From the NCBI GenBank assembly GCA_023935145.1, contig CM043699.1, positions 111,767,036 through 111,831,035 on the forward strand: DNA of 64,000 nt, given 5' to 3'. The DNA is from Bretschneidera sinensis. Its lineage: Eukaryota; Streptophyta; Magnoliopsida; Brassicales; Akaniaceae. The position numbers were made by a program, and so were the translations under genes. The notes under the pieces are model-generated. The model had not been told where the DNA came from and did no database searches. It saw only the letters and a list, made by a program, of their open reading frames with translations. Shown piece by piece: positions 1 to 10,688 of the stretch. Numbering within the stretch: the first letter of the stretch is position 1; the number at the start of each line of letters is the position of its first letter.

Positions 1-720
1 CCGGTAGACATGGCTCACGATATTGTCCGCTTTGGGATTAGGTCCCTCACGGCTTTAAAAAGCCTCGTGAGAGAGTGAGGACTCCCACCCTGATAAGGCG
101 CCAGTCTTGCTTTTCATTCAACGATGTGGGATCCGAGTCACCCCTCGGACCATGGCCACAACATAGCCCCCCAGTGAAGGGAAGACTGGCGGTTGTGTCT
201 GGTCAATTCCGGGGTTCCCACGGACGGCCCCATGAGGTGGTGCAGGGCCACCACCCTCCGCCTGGGAGGATGCCAGTCTTGCCAGGCTCGTCGTCTAGCT
301 CAGCTGGGAGGACAAGGCTCACGATATTGTCCGCTTTGGGAGCAGGTCCCTCACGGCTTTAAAAGGCCTCGTGAGGGAGTGAGGACTCCCACCCTTATAA
401 GGCGCCAGTCTTGCTTTTCACTCAACGATGTGGGATCCGAGTCACCCCTCGGATCATGGCCACAACATAGCCCTCCAGTGAAGGGAAGACTGGCGGTTGT
501 GTCTGGTCAATTCCGAGGTTCCCACAGACGGTGCCATTGATGAGATCATGGTAGATGTGGCTAATGATATTGTCCGCTTTGGGAGCAAGTCCCTCACGGC
601 TTTAAAAAGCCTCGTGAAAGAGTGAGGACTCCCACCTTTATAAGGCGCCAGTCTTGCCTTTCACTCAACAATGTGGGATCCGAGGCACCCCTCGGACCAT
701 AGCCACAACAAGATTCATAG
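1..720. repeat. Tandem direct repeat, units of 243-304 bp
   Basis: The phrase GATATTGTCCGCTTTGGG recurs with offsets of 304 and 243 bp (units starting about 12, 316 and 559). Each unit then has CCTCACGGCTTTAAAA, a TATAAGGCGCCAGTCTTGC stretch, and CGATGTGGGATCC or a close variant. Unit 1 carries an extra segment at about 222-310 that is absent between units 2 and 3. The array starts before the window, so total copy number is unknown. From memory the core resembles a repeat common in eudicot genomes, but I cannot name a family. Reading frames crossing it are not conserved between units, so I do not call a gene. Confidence 0.8.
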
Positions 721-741
721 CAACAACATTCCTAATTAAAG

Positions 742-785
742 TCACCATCACCATCACCATCACCATCACCATCACCACCACCATC
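742..785. repeat. (TCACCA)n microsatellite
   Basis: About seven tandem hexamers of TCACCA, decaying to CCACCA at the right end. No gene context. The region from here to about 1170 is AT-rich and holds nothing else I can support. Confidence 0.9.
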
Positions 786-1136
786 TTCCATTTTCTTTCA
801 TTTCCTAGCAACCAAACAAGCCAAATTTTCTTTCATTTTTCTAACAACTAACCAAATAAGCCACCAAGAAAAACAGATAATTTCGAATAACTGGAAAAAT
901 GTAGCAAAGATCTAAGAAACCCAGAATCCCAGATTCCATGCTAATTGTCAAGAAATTTTCTCTTGCTTACTTCAACATTAAATAAGACAGAAAATAGAAC
1001 AAAATATTGAAAATAAAGAAATTTTCCCTTGCTTTTTTATTCGAGTTTCTCGCCAGCCAAACAGAATAATCAATGAAATCCAGTAAAATTTAGCGCAAGT
1101 GCTAACCTTAAATCTATAGTTCTTACACTAAATCAG

Positions 1137-1157
1137 AAAAAAAAAAAAAAAAAAACT
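1137..1157. repeat. Poly-A tract
   Basis: About 21 consecutive A. It could be the tail of an old retroposed sequence on the + strand, but no upstream coding remnant was recognised. Confidence 0.7.
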
Positions 1158-1179
1158 ATCCAGAAAATTTTATGAGGGA

Positions 1180-1295
1180 GCAGAGGCGAGCGGATGGAGG
1201 TGAGCGACTGCGAATGGCGGCGAGCGGCTGGAGGTAAGCGATAGCAAGCAGCTGGAGGCGTGGAAGAGAGCGGTTGGAGGCGTGTGACTGAGACT
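1180..1295. repeat. GC-richer degenerate minisatellite
   Basis: Imperfect repeats of about 20-25 bp built around GAGCGGCTGGAGG (variants GAGCGGATGGAGG and GAGCGGTTGGAGG) in otherwise AT-rich DNA. A minus-strand frame of 84 codons crosses it, but its serine- and proline-rich product has no recognisable domain and ends in low-complexity sequence. I treat it as non-coding. Confidence 0.5.
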
Positions 1296-1439
1296 CCAGA
1301 AATTGGATCTCTGATGACAGATCTGCTTCTGGTTTTGATGAGGGAAAGAAAGGAAAAATGAAAGAAAATGAGAGTGAGGGTAAGGGTGACAGATTTCTTT
1401 CAGATTCTGGTTTTCATAGACCAAATCGTACGGTGCTTA

Positions 1440-2990
1440 GCGATAAAGAAAATGGTTGAATTTGGGTTTTTAGATAAATCATAGAAATGGGTAATTGAGG
1501 ATCCGGAGATAAAATAGTTTTTTTCGTATATTTTAGATTTTTAAAAAATATTTTTATGATTATTTATTTAATTTTAAATATTATAATTTTTTATAATTAC
1601 ATTTATATGAGTCAATGAATTATTGATATATTTACAATTATTTTTTTTATTTTATTGAGAAGCATGTTGATTAAGTGTTTATTAGGCTTTACGTCAGTTT
1701 TTAATAAATCAAAACAAATTTTTGTTTGGTAGTGAATGGATTAGTTAACGGGAATGATTTGTTTGTTAATTTGTACAAAAGTTAATAATCGCATTGTACA
1801 CTTTTGAATCTCAATAATCAAAATATTAAAACAACTAGACCTCAATGATAAAAATGATTATTTAACCATCCAAAAGTCTAAACCCGATGACTTGAAAGGC
1901 GTCTTTGTTCTACTAGTGGCAAGTAGAATCATTTCATGATCATGCATTTTTCTTTTGAGAAATGATCTCAAAAATTCAGTTCCGTGTAATTATTATGAAA
2001 TTGTAAAAGTACATTAATAATTACATTTAGATATAGTTACAGAAGCTTTTTAAATGATTGAAATTGATTAACTGATGATTTCAAATTGTTTTGATTAAAA
2101 CGGGTTGATTAAAATAGTTAATGGGTCATATATCGGTCGGATAACGGTAAAAAAAAATTCTTAACCTTACTGATCGTTTAACTAATTAAAAATTTAAATA
2201 AATAATTAAATTAATTTTAATAATATATATACACATTACTTTAACCCTAGATCAGAAATCAGATTATTTCTCTTCTCTCTTTCTCATAAGCTCCACACTT
2301 GATCTTAGTCAGAAGGTTAAGAAACCCATTAAAACATAAAAACCATTAAGATTGTTAGTTAACCGTGGCTAACCGATTAGTGGCTGACTTGAAATTAGTT
2401 GGTTCATATTGATAGAGTTTGGTTTAATCGGTTGAAATAATTAAAAAAAATTATTTTAAGCAAATTGTTCAAAATTTTTAATCGAATCGATTAGACAGTT
2501 TGCACACCATTAGGTATTGTAGTAATTTTGGTATTAATTTTTTTTATTAAAAGGTTTTTAATACATGATCTATGCTTTGTCATGTCTAAATTTCATGGTT
2601 ATTATTATAGAACAGGTTTTATAAGGTCAATTCTCTTTTCTTTTATCCTATAGATGTTTTATGCTCATTTAGTAAACCAGAGTAAAAAGATAAGATCATG
2701 ATTAAATGAGTTTTATTAATTAATGATATATGATATTTTTTTAGAAATGTAAGATTAATGTAATCATTCACTTTTATCTTTTTTTCTTAAAAAAAATATT
2801 ATCATTTTTAATCTAATTTATCAAATAGGCACTTTATTTTACCAAAAAATCAATTTGTTTTACAATAAAATGTAATATAACAAAAAAAAGTATTGAATCT
2901 CCCTTCTAACCTACACTCCCGCAACAAATATTAGTTGACCGAGTGGATCGCTTTTATTGCTGCTTTTTTTTTATCACATTTATCAAAAAA
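1440..2990. other. AT-rich intergenic stretch, no gene seen
   Basis: No frame longer than background, no splice-bounded coding pattern and no clear TE ends. The only structure noted is the 2615-2875 block, which has a diverged copy at 53830-54098. Confidence 0.6.
2615..2875 (+). repeat. Dispersed repeat, copy at 53830-54098
   Basis: The shared order includes TCAATTCTCTTTTCTTTTAT, then AATTAATGATATATGAT, GTAAGATTRATGTAATCATT, TTATCAAATAG and TTTTACAATAAAATGT. Both copies have the same orientation, with many substitutions and small indels. The class is unknown. Both copies lie at the edge of retrotransposon blocks. Confidence 0.65.
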
Positions 2991-4654
2991 ATTTGGCTAC
3001 TGTTGTTCGTGAAGAAGGAAGATGGAATTATAAGAATGTATATTGATAAATAAATTGGTTGAACAGTGCAAGAAGTGAGAGTGTTTTCTAAGATAAATCT
3101 GAGATCAGGTTATCACCAATTGAAGATAGAGAAGGGAGACGTGCCTAAGACTGCTTTTATGACATGTGATAGTCATAAGTTAACTAATGATTCCAGAAAC
3201 ATTCATGGACTTGATGAATCGAATGTTTAAACCATATCTTAACAAGTTTATGGTTGTATTTGATTTCCTGATATATTCTTAGAAGGAAGAACAACATGTG
3301 AAACAATTAGACAATGTGTTGGAGATTCTGAGGAAAGAGAAGTTATATACAAAGTTCTCTAAGTGTGGGTGTTGATTGAATGAAATAACTTTCTTAGAAA
3401 TGTAATATCGGGAAATGGATAGCAGTTGATTTGTAAAAGTTAGAGACAATGTTAAGTTGGAAAGACCAACTAATGTGACTGAGATTAGAATCTTCTTGGG
3501 GTTAGATGGTTAGTATAGAAGATCCTTTTAGATATTTTTATTATTGAAATACGGTTAAATAGACTGACTAGGGAAAAAGTGAGATTTGTATGGTGAAGGT
3601 AGTATGAGAAAAATTTCCAATTACTAAAAGGAGATATTGACTACAGCTTCAATATTGGTGTTTTCCTTCTGGTGATGAAGGATTTGTGGTGTATAGTGAT
3701 ACGTCACATCAATGATTAGGATATGTGTAACATAAGAAAGCTGTGGCCCATACTTCTAGGCAATTGAAGATTCATGATAAAAATTTTCCTACTCATAACT
3801 TAGAGTTGGCTGTTATAGAGTTTACTTTAAAAGATTGGAGAGGGAGATATTTATGAGTTATAAGAGTTGACATATTTACCTGCCCAGAGAGAGAATTGAA
3901 ATTGAGGCAAAGATGGTAGATGGAATTGATCAGTAACGATTATTGTACAATTCATTATCATCTAGAAAATGAGAAGGTGATAGTTGATGCATTGAGAAGA
4001 AAGTCTACAAAAATATAAACTGCTGTTGGGAGTTCTGATGTGAAATGGATGATAGATTTAAAAGAGATAAGAATGAAATTGAATAATAGTGGTAGAGGAT
4101 CATGGATAAAAATAAAAAAATAAAAATGTAGTTGTACGAATGCTTTAGAGATGCAGAGATAGAAAAGATTAAGCATTGCGTGTTTACTAGAAAGAAATAT
4201 ATTTGATCCAGCAATTATTGAGTTAACAACTGAGATAATCAAATAGGTTAGAGAGAACCGTAAAACAGCACATAGTGGATCAATTAACTTTGCCGATTCT
4301 AAAAGAAGATCCCTCGAGTTTCAAGTAGGTGAGTTAGTGTATCGAAAAATATCTCAACGAAAAAGTGTATTGAGATTTAAACAGGAAGAGAGAGCTGAAT
4401 CTGAGGTATGTGGGACCCTATGAGGTTGTGGAGAAAGATTGGCTGTATATATATATGTACCAATAAGATTTTAGAGAAGGGAACAAGTTTTGTATAATAA
4501 AGAAATTGCATTAGTTCAAGTACGGCGGCGGCATAAGGATGTTGAAGAGATTGCGTGAAAGTGTGAGACAGTTATGAAGAAGTATTATTCACAATTATTT
4601 CTAGAGCAAAGTAAAGAAATTTCGAGGACGAAATTTTTTTAAGGAGGGTAGAAT
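2990..4654 (+). pseudogene. Degenerate Ty3/gypsy pol (RT, RNase H, integrase tail)
   Basis: Frame-broken translation recovers gypsy RT pieces: FVKKEDG..RMYID, then [24 protein letters not shown] and [17 protein letters not shown] Ty3 RNase H follows near 3650-3850: FVVYSDTSHQ, SRQLKIHDKNFPTHNLELAV. Integrase C-terminal remnants lie near 4210-4440 (LEFQVGELVY, SVLRFK). The RT has lost the segment between the IDYRQL-like part and VFSKI, and most of the integrase core is missing. Many stops and frameshifts are present. No gag, protease or 5' LTR was found, so the element is 5'-truncated. It abuts a polypurine tract and a 3' LTR. The domain wording matches the minus-strand gypsy at 57-62 kb, so it is the same lineage (chromovirus, Del/Tekay-like) by inference. 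Confidence 0.8.
4641..4654 (+). other. Polypurine tract of gypsy element
   Basis: AAGGAGGGTAGAAT lies immediately before an LTR start TGTAATACCCGTG. The same purine-rich string and start occur in reverse complement at the 57245 edge of the minus-strand gypsy. Confidence 0.75.
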
Positions 4655-7331
4655 TGTAATACCCGTGTTCGCAAAATAAGGGTAATGAAGTAATTTGATA
4701 AATATGTCATGAAATTTAAATAATATATTTATGCGAAGAATTATTATCGAATAAAATAATTCTAAAAAAATGTGAATAGTAAATCGTGAATAGTGAATAG
4801 TAAAAAAATCTAGACGTCTAGAACGTCCAGAAGAAAGAAAGGAAAAAGAAAAAAATATACATATATATTAAAATATTATTTTTCAAAAAAAAAAGAAGAA
4901 AAGAAAAGTCAAAGGTTGTGTGCTGCTAAGTAAATTGTGGGAGGCTAAATGTCTCCCACATTGCCAATTCGTGGCAATTGAAAATAAGAGAGGGAGGGGA
5001 CAGTTGAAGAAAAAAAAAATTTAAGGCAGTAGGTGGAGAGTTAGGAAGGGGCAGTTACAAAATTTAAGAATGCCAATTTCAGTCTCCAAAACGTGGAGAG
5101 TTAGTGAGGGGGAGCTGCAAAGATTTTTGGGTAAATCTCTCCTATATATACAGACGTTCTATGTCACATAGTTACTTTTAATTTCTTATTTTCTCAAAAT
5201 ACTTGGGGACTCAAAGAAATGTTGGAAAAGCAAAATTTTGAAGAGGTTTTCTGCAAAATTGTATAGAGAATCAGGAAAAGCTATCATAAAAATAGAAGGT
5301 AATTACATAATGTTTATTTTTGAATTTCTGACATTTATAAAGTTTTCCTGAATTCAAAGTGGGAATTTTCAAGGTGTGTGGTTTATATCGAATTGAAGAA
5401 TAAATTAGAAAATTTATACAAATATGATGTCAGGTGTTGACGATCTACAACTGGGAGAATTTCTGAGAGAAACAGGAAAGACAAGAAGGTGATCCACGGG
5501 TAGCTTTAAGAGCTACGTGGTGACTTGGATTTACTTTAAGTAGTCTAAATAAAAATCAATTATTTAGTGATAATATTAAATTTAATTATTAAAATATACT
5601 TGAGTGATGGATGAAAAATTGATTTATGGGTATGATAGAAAATTGGACATGTAGAAATATTTTTCAGTGAGAAATGATATTTTTGGAAATCATAAGTTTA
5701 TTTGAGAATAAAAGCAATAAATAAATTATTGATGAGATATATTGATGTGTTAATACGAATTTTGGACGAGATGAATTTTAGTAGATATTGATGAGTTTTG
5801 ATGGATGAGTTGATGTGATTTGAGACTAATTTTAGTGGATTTTGACAAACCTGGAATAATGATTTGACTTATTAATGAAGGTGATAAAAAGATTTTGACT
5901 AGTTGGTGAATAAATTGATGTGATATATGAGGAGAAGGAAAATTGAATTTATTAAGCAAAAAGTTGAGAAAAGACCAGAAAGTTAATTTAAATATTTTGA
6001 ATTTATGTGGTGTTTATGTTACTGTCCAGATGCATATTTCATATCATTGTTCATGTGCATATGCATTAAATGAGAAAGAAAAGAACCGGGAATGGGCCGG
6101 TCTAATAAAACAACCGTGACAGCCGGTATATACTGGAAATAAAAGTGACACCGTGACAGTCGGTATATGCTAGAAATAAAAGAGAAACCGTGTCAGCCAG
6201 TATATGCTGAGAGAATTCCGTGGTAACCGGGACTAAGTTGCAAAGTAAAGAACCGGGAGAGAGCCGATCTGAGATAATAACAACCTGTCGACAGGTGGGA
6301 AGACGTTCCCATCATAATCATTCATGCATTTGCATCTGTTTTAAATTATTGTTAAATTATTGAAATGTTGAGATGTGATTGAGTCTCATAAAAAGAGACA
6401 ATTATGATGATGAGATTATTGAAATGCTGAGATGTGGTTGAGTCTCATAAAAAGAGATATTTCTGATGAAAATATTATTGAAATGCTGAGGTGTGATGTA
6501 TTATTGTGAATAAAATTATAGATGATTGAGTCTCACAGAAGGAGACAATTATGACGATAATATTATGGAAATGTTGAGGGGTGATATATCATCGTGAATA
6601 AACTTATAGATGATAGAATCTCACAGAAATAGTATTATTAAAATGCAGATGTGTGGTATGTTATTTTGAAATGGTTTAAAGATGATTTAGTCTCACAGAG
6701 AGAGACAATTATGGTAAGCAAGAAGTAGAGAATGATGAGAACCATCTAAATAATAAATTTTATGATGTGAACCTCATTACGAGGTAATTATGAAATAATT
6801 GATGGTCTTAAAAGTGGACCAATGATTGAGAAGAAGAGATTAATAGAGAATGAATTTTATGTCATGTGTATTGACAATAGAAAGTTGTCATCAGGTTATG
6901 TGAAAAATAAATGATTAAATATTAAAAGACTATGTATGAAATTTGGAATACTTTTAGTAAATTTAATTCACTGAGCTTGTGAAGCTCACTCTTCATTATA
7001 CAATGATTTCAGGTAGCAGACATGACAAAAAGTCTGGTGGGTTGCGAGTCAGACAAAATTTATTTTCTGTAAGTCACGTACGTGTCATCATCCTCAGACT
7101 AATGGGAAAAGAAAACAAAAAAAAAATTTATTTGTAAATATTCATACATTGTACGTTGTAAAGAATGTTTAAATATCATATTGATGTAATTTCCCTGTGG
7201 AGGGTTAAGCAATTATGAAAAATTTAAAATGGGTGTTATTTATTTTTGTTGTTGCATATATGTGTCGTGCTGAGATTTCAAAATGTGATGACACCGTTTC
7301 GGGGGTGACCAACCTGGGATGGGTCGTTACA
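4655..7331 (+). repeat. 3' LTR of gypsy family 1 (2677 bp)
   Basis: It starts TGTAATACCCG just after the polypurine tract and ends GGGTCGTTACA at 7331. The same two ends bound the 55358-57245 LTR in reverse complement, and internal landmarks (AGCTTTAAGAGCTACGTGG near 5500, GTGGGAAGACGTTCCCATC near 6295) are found there too. It is about 790 bp longer than that copy, partly because of the internal minisatellite at 6354-6713. Its terminal 850 bp is duplicated at 24253-25107. Confidence 0.8.
6354..6713 (+). repeat. Minisatellite within the gypsy LTR
   Basis: Five imperfect units of about 60-87 bp, each with ATTATTGAAATG, a GAGATGTG-like stretch, GAGTCTCA and AGAGACAATTATG variants. Starts lie near 6354, 6414, 6474, 6561 and 6633. 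The last three units reappear in the partial LTR copy at 24253-24490. Confidence 0.75.
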
Positions 7332-7960
7332 TCGGCCCCAGGCCTCACAGGCCGAAGTACGCAACCAACAGCACGAAGCTCTATTTTACTTCCTCAAGCA
7401 CATAAATATACTTAAGGAAGTGGGGGGCCACTGATGTAGTGAATAATTCACTATCCAATAGCTTGGTGACACATGAATAACTCCCTTCTAATAAATGGAT
7501 GACACGTTGCTGTGTTAATAATGGGCACGTAGCATTGCAGATGACGAATCCATAATCATTCACGCACTTTTCACAAGCAAGAGTGGAAGCAAGATTTCAG
7601 GGAATGTGCCATCCCTGAACACGCAATAAGATCCTTCGCCAGAGAAGCGGGATCTCAGAGATTGCACCATCTTAAGCACGTGGTCAACTTACCCCCTTAA
7701 CCACTATAAAAAGCCCAAGGTATGTAGATTTCATCTCAATTCAAGTTCATCAGTGAAACACTAAGACCACAACCCTTTTCCATTTTCTCAAAACCTCGCC
7801 CTCAAAAAGGCATCAGAAAGCCCTCGGAGGCACCACCCCTTTCCTCCGATGACTCTTTTGCTCATCTCTCTTTCTTTGGGTAAACCGTGAAATCTCAGAC
7901 CTACAGCTCAGCAGCAGATTTTTGACATCAACATAATCTTGAGAAACTTTATTGATAACG
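7332..7960 (+). mobile_element. Retrotransposon 3'-end plus LTR-like fragment
   Basis: A short coding-like tail (EALFYFLKHINILKEVGG in one frame) is followed by a purine-rich run GGAAGTGGGGGGCCA, then an LTR-like stretch starting TGATGTAGTGAATAATTCAC with a TATA box (TATAAAAA, 7705-7712) and a pyrimidine-rich leader. This order (polypurine tract, then U3 with TATA) is typical of an LTR junction, so I infer the tail and left LTR of another element. The family is unknown, possibly Tat-like gypsy. A near-identical copy is at 25108-25740. Confidence 0.5.
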
Positions 7961-8094
7961 TCAATATAGATGTGAAAGCTAAAAATTAACATCACTAATA
8001 AAATTCTTAAAAATTATAAATAAAATTTATAATTGATCTAAACAATTAAATTTAGGATTGAACCAATAAAAAAATCATCAATATTTTTATGCAT

Positions 8095-8395
8095 GGCTTT
8101 GGTGGGAGAAAGCAAAAAGCAATTGGATTGTGAAGTCCTTATCGATCAACAACTGAGACTAGCAATATTTACTCTGGGCTGGTAAGGCGACTGACCTTAT
8201 CCATCCAATTTTTACAAGTAATGACGATCAAACATCGTCTCTGCACAAACGAGTAAACTAATAGAAACTTGCCACGCGAATTTGAAACCATTACCAATAA
8301 ATCTCTTGAACTAAAAACAAATGAATGAGAAGTAAAGTGATTACTGATCAATTTTTATTTATAATTTCTGTAAATTTTAGTGGTTCTGCTTTTTT
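8095..8395. repeat. SSL-flanking repeat module, copy 1 of 5
   Basis: The core GGCTTTGGTGG..AGCAAAAAGCAA..TTGTGAAGTCCTT..GATCAAC..ACTCTGGG..GAGCTGGTAAGGCGAC also occurs at about 13795-13910, 25865-25975 and 31250-31370, and its right half at 32143-32230. The right part (AATGACGATCAAACATCGT..GCACAAACGAG) recurs at 25998 and 32236. Non-coding. It travels with the SSL gene copies, so it is probably flanking DNA of the ancestral gene unit. Confidence 0.7.
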
Positions 8396-9224
8396 TTTTC
8401 TTTGATTTTACAAGATAAAGAGAAAAAAACATAAAGAAATACAATGGTTGCCCATACTGCAGCCTATCTACGTCCATACCTTTCCTTTTTCATCTTCTTG
8501 TGATATCGTTACTTTTTCACATGCCTTGCACGTTTACTTAATTGTTGTCACCATCGTCCATTTTAATGGTATTCAACTGGCCACGTACCTTCCGAAAGAA
8601 GAAGAACAATTTGAAGCCACACCTAACATCTTGCCTAAGCTGTAGAGTAGCCTGAACAACTTCAATTATTGATGTCAGACATTAAACGGACTGTTAAAGC
8701 GTGGACCTGCGCACATAAAAGTTGAAAACCTGAAGCTAAATTCATTTGCAGTTTTATTAAGAGAATTTAGCAAAATTTTAATTTGGCTAGTAAATATTTT
8801 AAACTCGCTCGGATAATTTTAAATTAATTTATTAATAATTTTAATATAAATATGGTAAAAAAAATTAATATTATACTTTTTTTCACAAAAGATTTTGTTA
8901 CTTCAGTTTCTTTAGATTAAGAAAATAAGCCAATTTTTTAGAACTTAGTCAGAAGAATTCTTTCTTTTTGAAAAGCAAAATATATACTTTATCTTTAAGG
9001 ATGCATGTTTTGTTGCATTGCATTTATAAGCCATTTGGATTTAAAAATCTAGATTTAAATTATGTTGATTTTTAAAATATGTTGTTGAATTGGAGGTGGA
9101 TGCTCCAATACCTGCATAAAGAGATTTGAGTGAACTAGGGGATCACCAGAGAAAAAAAGGTAAATGAATCATTCAAAAACACTGACATTCTTGTTGACAC
9201 AAGATTTTTGAGAAAATGATGGGA
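8386..9224. other. Intergenic, part of the duplicated SSL 5' block
   Basis: Near-identical sequence occurs at 22773-23610 and 26160-26990. No coding pattern was seen: the 65-codon frame at 8448 is not kept open in the other two copies. It contains pyrimidine-rich and AT-rich segments only. Confidence 0.6.
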
Positions 9225-9845
9225 GATGTTATCAGTGCTCTAGTAATGAGCTCGTAAAAACCGAAGATGATTTGGGTTTGCATACTTGAGATTTTTTATA
9301 GTGTTCCGGAGACGAGGTCCCCCACGTGATAGGAATGGTGCGATATTGGAGATCCCGTCCTCCGCCAAAAGATCTAGTCACGTGTCTAGGGACGACTGTA
9401 ATATCTGTAATCAAGCTTTCATGTCTATGCGAGGAATCCGGGAGTAGTGGCGACTGCCCACGACTTTGCCCATGTGTCAATATACTGTTGGATAAGGATC
9501 ATCCATGTGTCGTTGTGTTATTGGATAAGAACCGCCTATGTGTTGTTAGGCTATTGGATGAGGATCATCGACGTGTCACTGCTCTGTTAGACAGAAGATT
9601 TGTTTATGTATCGTCATACCATTGATGAATGCGTTTATTGACTGCATCAAACTGAAAGGGTCAAAAATGATCACAATGGTCTCAAGAGCGAAGGCGAGCC
9701 GCACCTCGGTTGTGGGAGCTCGGCTTACTAGATGTGAGGCCGTGGTCGAGCTCAATGTTATCTTGGGTAAGGGGGGCTCGACTTAATTGAAATTTAACCA
9801 TAGGTCACGCAAACCCTTGCTTTTGATATATATATAAAGGGAAAA
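9225..9845. repeat. Repeat unit with 33-bp internal repeats, copy 1 of 3
   Basis: Other copies lie at about 23610-24240 and 26990-27610. A 99-codon + strand frame (9326-9625 here) stays open in all three copies and contains an 11-residue repeat (LLDKDHPCVVV, LLDKNRLCVVR, LLDEDHRRVTA). Many codon changes alter residues between copies, and no family is recognised. It ends near an AT-rich TATATATATAAAGGG. It may be a decayed LTR; I do not call the frame a gene. Confidence 0.6.
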
Positions 9846-9849
9846 TGAG

Positions 9850-10045
9850 AGTGAAGTACGTTTCTTTTTGTCTGGAAGAAAAATGGAAGGGAAGAGGAGT
9901 CTGTTTAATTGAAATTTAGAAGTCATAATCTTTTTGATAAAAATGATAGTGAAGTACGTTCCTTTTTTTTCTGGAAGAAAAATGGAAGGGAAGAGGAGTC
10001 TGTTTAATTGAAATTTAGAAGTCATGATCTTTTTGATAAAAAATC
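9850..10045 (+). repeat. Tandem duplication of a 98-bp unit
   Basis: AGTGAAGTACGTT...TCTGGAAGAAAAATGG...TAGAAGTCATAATCTTTTTGAT is present twice head to tail, starting at 9850 and 9948. The paralogous block has a single unit (about 27624-27725), so the duplication occurred, or was lost, after the block duplicated. Confidence 0.85.
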
Positions 10046-10478
10046 ATTTTAAATCCCTCACTTTCTATTTCCTCCTTTCAATCCCTTTCGCTTTGAAATA
10101 CAGTGTTGAAGAGAGAAAGCATCAAAATGAAATAATTTAGAAGTCAAAATGAACTGCATGAAAGTTATATAAGTAGTTTAATCAAATTTATATATTACAG
10201 CTGGTTTTTTGAAATAATTTTGATTTTAATATTTTTAATATATTATTAATTTAAAATTATAAATAAATATTTTTTTAATATTTATGGATTTTATTATATT
10301 ATATTTATAAAATTTTAATTATTTAATCAGATAAATATTGTGTTGGATTTTAGAGAGTACACTTTAATTTAAATTACTCGTGCAATAATCAATTTTCATT
10401 AAAATACTCGTGAATTAAGACATTTATCTTTAGATAATCAAAAGCAAATAAAAATTTGAAGTATGATTGGTTTGGAAC

Positions 10479-10688
10479 TACGTGCCATTAAGATAACCCT
10501 TCCAATTTATTGCCACCAAATTATGACACGTGTCGATCAATGAGATACACGTTATCTTCTTTAACTTTAATACGTCCAACTGCCAAGACACGCATCACTC
10601 CATTTAAATCCGTGTTTGTTTTTCAACATTGCCAGTCCCTTTTCTGCTCTGATCAATTTAGTCGATAATTCTCCTTCCCAAATTATCA
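10479..10688 (+). promoter_or_regulatory. Putative SSL-1 promoter with palindromic G-box
   Basis: GACACGTGTC (10525-10534) is a perfect palindrome with a CACGTG core, the G-box bound by plant bZIP and bHLH factors. Further ACGT-type sites flank it (TACGTGCC near 10479, ACACGTTATC near 10547). An ATTTAAAT stretch near 10599-10606 could act as a TATA-like element, about 85 bp before the ATG. Function is inferred from motifs only. SSL-2 has only AAACGTGTC at the matching place because of a short deletion. Confidence 0.45.

Noticed and set aside
54..540. Overlapping 95- and 115-codon frames in the first 540 bases
   Set aside because: They run through a tandem repeat in different frames in different units and have no domain.
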